Below are positions 1 to 7,087 of a stretch of 10,339 bases of DNA, in pieces. This DNA comes from Setomelanomma holmii (lineage: Eukaryota > Ascomycota > Dothideomycetes > Pleosporales > Phaeosphaeriaceae), in NCBI GenBank assembly GCA_010015745.1, contig ML978405.1:7086-17424 (forward strand), given 5' to 3'. Made by a program: the position numbers and the translations under genes. The notes beneath the pieces were generated by a model that was not told the DNA's origin, searched no databases, and was given only the letters and a program-made list of their open reading frames with translations. How positions within the stretch are numbered: the stretch's first letter is position 1; each line of letters opens with the position of its first letter.

Positions 1-83
1 CTGTCTAACGACGCCGACGCCAGCCTCGCTGAGTCGTGCGAGAAGGCCACTGAGATGACATGGCTGCTATGGCCCTCGAGCGT
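1..83 (-). repeat. First WD40 repeat of the HNWD propeller, cut by the left edge
   Basis: The minus strand encodes TLEGHSSHVISVAFSHDSAR followed by LASASLD. This is the typical LEGH...V.SVAFS.DS.RLASAS pattern of the high-identity WD40 repeats that end HNWD proteins. Only this first blade is visible; further blades should lie left of the window. The frame is open here. Confidence 0.88.
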
Positions 84-305
84 CTGCAGGCACGCACTCC
101 AGCTATCGTTAATAGCGGGTCTAATCGTGATTTCTTTTGGCTCTTTGTACTGAAATAGCTGTCTAATCATACTACCTGTAGGGCTGAATAACAGCGCCGA
201 TGCATATGCTTGAAGAGGGTAACTCTCAATTGCCCCTTTGTGATACATAACGAATCGCCGCGCATCTTGAATAAGCTGAGTGACCTGATCTTGGTCCTGC
301 ATCTC

Positions 306-367
306 CTAATTGCGTCAGCATCTTAGTCACATACTCTACACAAATATGCAGTTTTAGGATGCTATAC
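306..367 (-). other. Intron of the HET-NACHT-WD40 pseudogene
   Basis: On the minus strand the exon reading SLVQ ends in CAG and is followed by donor GTATAG, a branch-like CTGAC and acceptor AATTAG; the next exon starts GAG ATG CAG (EMQDQDQVTQLIQDARRF). Splicing is phase 0 and restores a continuous frame to the window edge (101 codons plus 2 bases). The product of the join agrees with the NACHT-WD40 linker I remember from family members. The stop at 364-362 therefore lies inside the intron and is not a lesion. Confidence 0.8.
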
Positions 368-2608
368 CTGCACTAGTGACCACAGTCTTGCCATTGAAAC
401 AACGCCCTTTTCTAAGCTCTTGCACAAGCTGAGCCCTTCTAGCCAGTAGAGATACTTTTTCCTTAGGAACTCATCTACGAGGTCTCTAACTTGCATATTA
501 CAATTAGTGCTTGAAAAAAAGTTAGGCTTAGAGTCGTGTAGATGATCAATCCAATAGACGCATGGGTAGCGTGTCGCTGCTAGTGGGTCGGGATCAGGCA
601 GTGAAATGCTCTTGATAGGAAGTCCTGGCTCTTTAAGACTGTACATGTCCCTGTGCAATGTGCTGGACAAAATCGCCAGAGACCTCGTAAAGATTACCCG
701 ATGAACTTCATTAGCACCACTACAAAAGATCTCTCTATATGCCTTTTTAAGGAGGAAGTCCTTTGCAGACTGATGCACAAAGTAGACTAAATCTTCACGT
801 AGAGTAAGAAATGATCCACAAAGGTTGATAATCTCCCATAGGTCTTCGTCAGCTGTGTCTCTGAGCGGTTCAGCAAGGGCCACAAGTTCCTCTAGCGTGA
901 TTGGCTGATACACAAGCGCTTCCAAAGCCAGGATCTGCTTGCAGAGTTCAGCGTCATCTAACACACTAATCTGCTGCATCATTCGCTCGTACAGCGGGTC
1001 CAGTCCTGGCGGGAAGGAATCCAGCTTTTTTAGAGCGTTCCGTTTCTTTGTATATCCAAGATCTTGACACACAAGTGCTACCCACAGGAAGGTGCCGTCT
1101 GCCCTTGACGTCAAACCTGCAAACACTGCGTCTTGGGTCTGCTTGTCGTACTTCTTCTGCTGCGCCAGCTGAGATACCTTGTGCTAGATAAAGACGCCGA
1201 CAGCCGCTAAGACAGACTCTGCGTTCAGCTCAAGACTCAGCTTGACCTTGTGCCCTGCCTGCTCAAGCTGTTCTTCAATGCCTGGCAAGTTGCGGCTCGA
1301 CACAATCCATTTAACACACGAAGAAGCAGATGACTGCTTTGCAACAAACTCCAGCAGCTTCGGTAGATCATTAGTTACGCACTCGTCTAGCGCGTCGATA
1401 ATCAGATACGTCGGGCGTAGGCGTGGGTCTTGTAGCACATCTCCAAAAATATCTGCTAAGACTACCCAGGCATTCGCGTCTTCAAACAAGGCTTTGCTGG
1501 CGTAGTTGTGCTTCTTGCGGACATGCGAGGCAAGCAATGGTTGCTGAGTTATGAGCATGTACAACAGCCCTTGTAGCACGGCTGTACCGCTGTTAATGCG
1601 CGCGTCGGTCGCTTGGCAGAAGAAGTACAACAGAAGCGCAGTTCTAGGCATCGAACTTTGCAGCTCATTGATAAGGCCGCAGAGCAGCATCGTCTTGCCT
1701 TTACTAGGATCACCTTTTACCCACAATAGTCGGTTGTTCAGGTCCTTTTGCCATTGCTGGTAGGCAGTGTTGTTAAGGACCCATCGGTAGGAGTCTGCTA
1801 GCAATCCACCCTTCATATCCTCAATGCGCTTCTTGTCATCGCGTGGATCTGTGTGGCGTATGTCTTGAACGCATGTTTCGAGCTTGTCGATCTCGTCTTT
1901 CAGACGTCTTGCTGCCCCTTCGCTGTAAGCTGGCGCTATCTCGACATCAAAAATGCCTAACAATAAGTACTATGCGTCTTCTTCGCGATTGGTCTCCCTG
2001 TCGCCCTTCCACCGCAGCCGCTCGTTGACGCTAAATTAGGAAAGAGGAGCTCCGCTGAGCACTTTGTGTGGGATACTAGTGATTGTGTGTATCGTTAACT
2101 TTAGCGACTTCTTGTCACCAAGCTTCTCCTATTCTTGAGAGAAAAACTCAAGTGTGTTTAGGGCAAGAAGCTCTTGGAGCGTCCAACCACGTGTGAACCA
2201 GCGACTTGACCTAAAGGCAGGCTCCCAAGTGGACTCACTTAGCATACTGCTGGCTTTTCGCTTCCTTGTCGATACGTCTGTGAGGTATGCATAGCATATG
2301 GTCGCATTTTGGTACCAGCAAAACATGGACCGAATAGCCTAGGAGAGCTCAGCCCTGTTAGACTTATCGATGCAGCATGTGTCAACCCAGAAGTACCGCA
2401 GTCCATTTTGCTGTGCTTGTTCTCCGCAGAAGCGTATCTTCTGATAGCCAGGCTTGTCCTTGCCGTCGCCTTTTACAAGGTCTGCGAAAGTCACCTCCTC
2501 GCTATCTGCTCCCTAGGTGTGTGAAAGTATCGCATAGGGAGGTATCGCGTTGTCATCGAAGCTATAGATATTAAGCTTTCCGCTTCCGCTGTACTCTAAG
2601 AGTCGCAT

Positions 2609-3620
2609 CGAATTGCGTGGTTGTGCAGTAGGCACATGAGATGAGAGGAGGATTCGAGAGGCTGAACTTGGTGGCCTGGTCGCGCGGGCGCCTGCTACTC
2701 GCTAGGTGCTTTCATGCTACTAGTGGATGGTCAACATACAGAGAATGACGAACAGCTATAGCAGCTTACATACCAGCAGGACCATGTGGTGCGTTAAGAT
2801 GTTGCGAGCTGAGGCTGCCGCCTTTTCATTGTATTCTTGGCTTAGGAATGAAGCCTGGTATAGGGCCCCAGGCGGGGTAAGGCGTAGCCCCATGCATGCG
2901 TAGTGCCGCTGGCAAGGCTGAACTGCGCTGTTGAAGCCACGCGCCACAACTTGAGCATTTCCAGTATAGCGCAGGAGTACATTGCAGACTGCCAAGCGTT
3001 TGCAATCCTGCTTTGTCAGCGTTCTAAGTCCTCTCGCTAAACACGAAAGACTGGCACATCAAGCTGGGAGAACTCGGAGGGCACCCAAACAGAAGCTGCA
3101 CGTCTGCTTATTGTAGTAGTATCTTCTTAAACTAATTTGGTCTTGTGCAGCGGCTCCGAAGCAGTGAGCTACGCTGCTGTGAGGGGCAGAGCAGGGGTTG
3201 GTTGTCGTTGCAGCTCCTAGAGCGTAGACAGTATGCCCAGCAACATATCTAGAACTGCTGTAATTTTACCTTTTAAGCTTATCGAGACGTAGAAGTACGT
3301 CATAGCGATGTCTGTGAGTTTGATTCTTTTTATAAACTCGTAGGTTGACGGTGTAAAGTGCGTTGATGATGTTGTCAGTTCTGCGCAGAGGGATGTTCGA
3401 CCCGCAGGGATGGACTTTACACAGCCGCATTTATTGACGAACCTTTGAGCGTCGGTGCATTAAGATAATAGCCTTGTTAAGTAAGATTATTTTCCGCAAC
3501 TTAGAAGTCACTTTATCTATCTGAGTGTACGATGTGAATTTCTCCGGGCTCTGAGGCAGGTGAAGTGTCTTGGCAGAACACCTTAGCGCGCTTATGTAAC
3601 TCTGTATCAAACGGTACATT
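2609..3620. other. Intergenic stretch without a supported gene
   Basis: About 1 kb between the start of the HNWD pseudogene and the transposase frame. Short open frames on both strands (the longest is 79 codons at 2756-2995, minus) show no motif, repeat or codon pattern that I recognise. The part from about 3240 to 3540 looks richer in A and T than its surroundings. It contains a 9-bp perfect inverted repeat (GTGTAAAGT at 3351-3359, ACTTTACAC at 3414-3422) and a 6-bp hairpin with a 4-base loop (3286-3301). The promoter of the pseudogene and the left end of the transposon should both lie somewhere here, but I cannot place either. Confidence 0.6.
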
Positions 3621-5580
3621 ATGCTAGAAACGCCTGAGCTGTGGCGTTCTTCTCGAACCTTCCAGCTGGTATCCCGTGCGAGTTATATGGACACATTCTC
3701 CGGGCTTTCTTCAGCATGTCACGGGCGGGCTAACCTCGGGACTGGGCCGCTCTCGTCGCGTCGAGGATGTGTAGGGGCAGTACGCATCACCACACCCGCG
3801 ATCATGGACCGAGCCAGCCAGGCGCTGGCGGGAGTTTTCTCTGCAGGCGAGTCTGCGCCGTACCGTGCAGTTTCAGAGAAGAGCAGTGTTCCCCGCTCCA
3901 CGCTTCATCGTTGTAAACACGGAGGAGCGTCTATAGAGCTCAAGGCCCAAAGCCAGCAATACCTTACCCTAGACGAAGAGAAGGCTATGGTCAAGTTTCT
4001 GTTACTGATGTCCAGCTTCGGGCACCCTGTACGAATTAAATACATACCTTCGCTAGCCTTCAGCATCGCTTGTCGGCGGTCCACGGTGATCAAACCAATC
4101 AAGCCACCGGGCAAGAATTGGGCTCGGGCCTTCGAGCGACGGCACAAGGAACTCAAGGCGAGAAAGGTCAGGGCTATCGACTGGAAACGCCACGAGAACA
4201 ATATATATCCTAAGATCGCCGAGTGGTTTGAGGTGATAGGAAAGGTGCTGCAGGATCCTGCTATACTGTCAGAGAATGTTTACAACATGGACGAAACAGG
4301 AGTCATGCTAAGCAAGCTTGGCTCAGTCAAAGTCCTTGTAGGTAGAGATGACTTGCGAGACTACAGAGGCGCAGGCGTCAAGCGCACTATGGTGACTGCA
4401 ATAGAGTGCATAAGCGCTGACGGTAGGTCTTTGCTGCCTCTGATAATCTGGCCAGCCGCAACCCACCGGAGCAACTGGACTACTTACCCTACCCCTGGAT
4501 GGCATTATGGGCATTCTGAAAACGGATACAATGACTCAAAGATCAGCTTAGAGTGGCTAGAGCGTGTTTTTGACCCGCAAACCAAAGCACTGGCTAATAG
4601 AAAACCACGGGTGCTGATCTGCGATAGCTTTAGGACACACGAGACCCTGGAAGTCCTGGAGTTTTGCCTTGCGAACAACATTATCCTTTGTCGTCTTCCC
4701 TCTCACACCTCCCACAAGCTCCAGCCCTGTGACGTTGGGCCCTTTGCCCCGCTGAAGACAGCCTATTGTGACGAGGTAGAACGACTGAACCGAGGAGGTA
4801 TCGATACAATTGGCAAGGAGCATTTCACTTCTCTCTATAAGCCTGCAAGGGACAGGGCGCTGACCAGGAGGAACATACAAGCCGGGTGGGCGGCAACTGG
4901 GTTGTTTCCATTTAACCCAGAGAGAGTGTTTAGAAATACACCGAAGCCACCTGCTCAACTACCCGGTTCAGGAGCCAATGAGCTAGCGGTCGTTCCTTGT
5001 GCGCAGGATGAGGTACCCCAGACGCCTGTCACGCCAGTAACAGCAGAGGCTCTCATACCATTGCATAATCTAATCAAAGAGGACGCGCGTACGCTTGATG
5101 AGGTCAGCCAACGGCGCCTACAGAGGCATGTACAGAAGCTTGCAAGTGCTGCCCGTGTATCGTTTGCGGAATGTGCCCTTCTTCAGGATCAGAATCAGTC
5201 CTTGATCAAGATAAACAAAGAGGCCAAAGTTCGTCGGTCAACAAGGTCAGTGGTCCTAGGGAAGGCGAAGGTTATAAGCTATGAGGACCTCGAAGAGGCA
5301 CGAGCGAAGCGTGCTGCAAAAGAGAAAAGTACTTTAGGCAAGGTCAAAGGGAAACGAGGCCGGAAGGGCAGGAGTCCCGCGCCAGATGCGGGCACACCTC
5401 AGCCAGAAATCAATGTGACCCGGATGAGTGCAGTGCTGGAGCCATGGAGGGCTCCAATTGCGCAGATGTATTAAAGTGTATCGTGTATATGTATCGTGCT
5501 GCAAGAGACCAAGTCAATCCTTCCGTAGATTGAAAACCCAGCGACCTAGACGTTCGACCAAAACATAATTAGATGCTCAG
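3621..5580 (+). mobile_element. Fot/pogo-family DNA transposon, ends not defined
   Basis: The transposase implies a class II element of the Fot/pogo group, which normally has short terminal inverted repeats and duplicates a TA target site. I compared the 107 bp after the stop codon, reverse complemented, with the sequence from 2640 to 3800 by eye and found no convincing inverted repeat. The limits given are therefore only the open frame plus the gap up to the next gene. The element could be an old copy with eroded ends, or its left end could lie further upstream in the non-coding stretch. Confidence 0.6.
3804..5474 (+). CDS. Fot/pogo-like DDE_1 transposase (CENP-B-type DNA binding)
   Basis: Cut-and-paste transposase of the Tc1/mariner superfamily. 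The frame is already open from 3621, but MDRASQAL at 3804 matches the start I remember for fungal members, so 3804 is preferred (556 residues). Numbered from 3804, an HTH_psq-like segment (YRAVSEKSSVPRSTLHR) comes first, then a Tc5/CENPB-type helix-turn-helix ending near GKNWARAFERRHKEL. The DDE_1 domain follows. The presumed catalytic Asp residues are in MDETG (GAC at 4290), ICDSF (GAT at 4623) and QPCDVG (GAC at 4731), with 35 residues between the last two. The C-terminus is a charged, coiled-coil-like part and a basic tail (GKRGRKGRS) resembling an AT-hook or nuclear signal. The frame has no stop. After the second Asp, family members as I recall them read DGFGTHET; here it is DSFRTHET. Activity is doubtful. 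It converges with the minus-strand gene ending 107 bp away. Confidence 0.92.
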   Translation: MDRASQALAGVFSAGESAPYRAVSEKSSVPRSTLHRCKHGGASIELKAQSQQYLTLDEEKAMVKFLLLMSSFGHPVRIKYIPSLAFSIACRRSTVIKPIKPPGKNWARAFERRHKELKARKVRAIDWKRHENNIYPKIAEWFEVIGKVLQDPAILSENVYNMDETGVMLSKLGSVKVLVGRDDLRDYRGAGVKRTMVTAIECISADGRSLLPLIIWPAATHRSNWTTYPTPGWHYGHSENGYNDSKISLEWLERVFDPQTKALANRKPRVLICDSFRTHETLEVLEFCLANNIILCRLPSHTSHKLQPCDVGPFAPLKTAYCDEVERLNRGGIDTIGKEHFTSLYKPARDRALTRRNIQAGWAATGLFPFNPERVFRNTPKPPAQLPGSGANELAVVPCAQDEVPQTPVTPVTAEALIPLHNLIKEDARTLDEVSQRRLQRHVQKLASAARVSFAECALLQDQNQSLIKINKEAKVRRSTRSVVLGKAKVISYEDLEEARAKRAAKEKSTLGKVKGKRGRKGRSPAPDAGTPQPEINVTRMSAVLEPWRAPIAQMY

Positions 5581-5581
5581 G

Positions 5582-6604
5582 CTAACTTATACCTGCACGT
5601 CTCCTGTGTTGTATCTTCCGATCGTACCACCAGGACGATAGAAGGTGGTACCAGAACAGCACCAGCCATACGACCAAGACGGTGACTGCGCTCGCCGCTA
5701 CAGCAACCAGTGCTGATACAGTCAAACCATACGAAGCTCGTTGGAAGTCGTGGTTGTTTTGTAGCACTGATGTTGCAAGACCGACCTGGAGCGCTGAAAG
5801 CAGGACAGAGAGCACAGCAAACATAGCTAGTGTCCACTTGAAGTGACGTCCAAAGAACGCATTGTACCAGGTTGATCCCGCTCTATATCCCCGGATCAAG
5901 TTCCTTAACGAGTGTGCAGGGGGCACAAGCCTGTAGATGGTGTTAAGTCGACCCAACCGCAGTTCTCCATATTTGTAGCGCTTGCTGACATCGCTTAGAG
6001 TGTCCAAGTTGATGTTGTCGAGAAAAACGTCCAAAAACTGCGCCCAATCTGACCAAGCGATGTCCTTCGACAGCAGACCAGTCTCCTGCGCGATTACAAG
6101 GTCGCTCTTGTGGCACACAAGCCAAGCATAAGACAAGAGCAGACCGCACGCGCAATGGTGAAGGTCCTCGTCAGAGCACAGATGCGTGTTCCAGTAGTCG
6201 TAGTCAAGCAAGTACTTTGGCAGTGGCTTGACAAAGATCTGAGCTTCGAACCAGACTAGATGCTCGTCTGGGTCTTCGGTGACTAGTATGCTGCGGCCGA
6301 GAAGCCTCTGTCTGTGCAAAGGTCTTGCAGCATTCGGCAAGCCAGCAAGCCAGAGATGATGGTGAATGGCATCGAGTCTTGGCGTCTTCAGATCGAGAGC
6401 CACGTAATCAGCAGGGCATCTGTTGGGCCGCACGAAGTGGCTTCTTTGGTAGATAATCGCAGGAAAGACTGGGCTGGAGGGAGGTATCGCCCCAACGGAG
6501 CTTTGACAAGGGTTGTTCTTCGATATAGGCGGTGCTCGGGACGAACGATGATGGACTGCTGGCAAATTGTCTGATCGGACAGACTGGCTGCTCCGAGTCG
6601 GCAT
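5582..6604 (-). CDS. DUF6601-like fungal membrane protein
   Basis: An intact, apparently intronless frame of 340 residues. The first 60 residues are rich in Ser and Pro and low in complexity. From about residue 63 (PADYVALDL) it resembles the fungal DUF6601 family as I remember it: LDAIHHHLWLAGLPNAARPLH (residues 77-97), a stretch ending HLVWFEAQIFVKPLPKYLL, a middle helical part with Cys residues (CACGLLLSYAWLVCHKSD), and YGELRLGRLNTIYRL (212-226). Two hydrophobic segments near 257-278 and 296-322 should span a membrane; the short tail WWYDRKIQHRRR is basic and probably cytosolic. There is no signal peptide. The function of the family is unknown to me and I infer none from the context. The start at 6604 is the first Met of the frame and leaves room for the conserved part. 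Family assignment rests on memory, so it is less sure than the gene itself. Confidence 0.82.
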   Translation of the reverse strand: MPTRSSQSVRSDNLPAVHHRSSRAPPISKNNPCQSSVGAIPPSSPVFPAIIYQRSHFVRPNRCPADYVALDLKTPRLDAIHHHLWLAGLPNAARPLHRQRLLGRSILVTEDPDEHLVWFEAQIFVKPLPKYLLDYDYWNTHLCSDEDLHHCACGLLLSYAWLVCHKSDLVIAQETGLLSKDIAWSDWAQFLDVFLDNINLDTLSDVSKRYKYGELRLGRLNTIYRLVPPAHSLRNLIRGYRAGSTWYNAFFGRHFKWTLAMFAVLSVLLSALQVGLATSVLQNNHDFQRASYGLTVSALVAVAASAVTVLVVWLVLFWYHLLSSWWYDRKIQHRRRAGIS

Positions 6605-7087
6605 CGCTCAGCTGCCATGAAAGGATAGCTCGTAACTAGACTCCAGATCGAAAACAGGACGCTTAAAAGCTAAAATTGGTTTGAGAGTCACGTCGAAGCG
6701 TACCTCAATTGGCGCGATCCGGGCTAGATACGAGGGAAGAAGGCCGCGCTTCGCTTCGAAAACGAGGCCGCCGGCACGGTCGCCCCACACTTGCCGAAAC
6801 CACGCAACGCGGGGTTGTCCTCTACCTACCGGTATCGATAAAGCTGATTGGCATGCGCTCATACAGCCTTGCGACAAATGTTCTGCGACTCCTGCATGCA
6901 CGCGCCTTGTCTGCACCATCTTGTCTGCGTCAGGCCCAGGCGGCGCAGCCTACGCAGCACAGCCCAGTCCAGCAAAGGCCGCTCACCACCTGCTCACGAC
7001 ACTACTAACCCTCCGCCAGCCTGCTCGCAATCTCTAGGCTTCAGACGCTGTCAGACACTGCGCTCAACAACGCACCTTTAAACCAAC
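6605..7087. promoter_or_regulatory. Divergent intergenic region between the DUF6601-like gene and the esterase NLR
   Basis: The 483 bp separate two start codons pointing away from each other, so both promoters must lie here. The part next to the NLR (about 6990-7080) is rich in C and T on the plus strand, as is common upstream of fungal start codons, and the context AACCAACATGG is a good initiation context. I see no clear TATA box or activator site. Open frames in this region (for example 6681-7037) look like chance frames. Confidence 0.45.

Larger units (their letters stand above)
1..2608 (-). pseudogene. HET-NACHT-WD40 NLR (HNWD/het-D/het-E type), six in-frame stops, 3' end off window
   Basis: Family members are cytoplasmic STAND receptors: a WD40 propeller senses a ligand, NACHT oligomerises and the HET domain triggers cell death. 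The start at 2608 (MRLLEYSGSG) fits the family. HET motifs are readable: YAILSHT then a stop where Trp is expected (codons 25-32), YFWVDTCCIDK (72-82) and RGWTLQELL (141-148). NACHT follows: GGLLADSYRWVL, a Walker A at codons 299-306 reading GDPSKGKT, and Walker B LIIDALDEC (402-410). The Walker A Ser replaces the usual Gly. In-frame stops are at codons 32, 90, 160, 191, 213 and 475 (starting at 2515, 2341, 2131, 2038, 1972 and 1186 on the minus strand). Five are TAG and one is TAA (191). No indel breaks the frame from 2608 to 368. A 62-bp intron then leads into QDARRF...YHKGAIESYP and the first WD40 blade. Expression as one full protein is not possible without readthrough. I am sure of the family and of the stops. 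Confidence 0.93.

Noticed and set aside
301..364. Stop codon and two apparent frameshifts between the NACHT part and the WD40 linker.
   Set aside because: A single 62-bp GT-AG intron explains all of them and gives the expected protein join, so they are not counted as lesions.
2756..2995. Open frame of 79 codons on the minus strand upstream of the pseudogene.
   Set aside because: No motif, no partner exon and no coding-like pattern; likely chance.
3281..3330. A tRNA-like T-arm motif (GTTTGATTC).
   Set aside because: No matching acceptor stem or D-arm around it.
3540..3706. An 11-bp direct repeat (TTCTCCGGGCT at 3540-3550 and 3696-3706), considered as a transposon end or target duplication.
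   Set aside because: Several repeats of this length are expected by chance in 10 kb, and both copies lie on the same side of the transposase.
3621..3803. N-terminal extension of 61 residues on the transposase.
   Set aside because: The frame is open, but it shows no recognisable domain, and the conserved start of the family as I recall it is at 3804; probably leader sequence.
4557..4958. Antisense open frame of 133 codons inside the transposase.
   Set aside because: It lies fully opposite conserved DDE_1 coding sequence and its translation resembles nothing; a shadow frame.
5475..5581. Search for the right terminal inverted repeat of the transposon.
   Set aside because: No stretch of convincing length matched the reverse complement of the left flank by eye; an automated inverted-repeat search with copies from the same genome would settle it.
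6681..7037. Open frame of 118 codons on the plus strand in the divergent intergenic region.
   Set aside because: Three overlapping frames are open here at once, with low-complexity translations; typical of GC-rich non-coding DNA.
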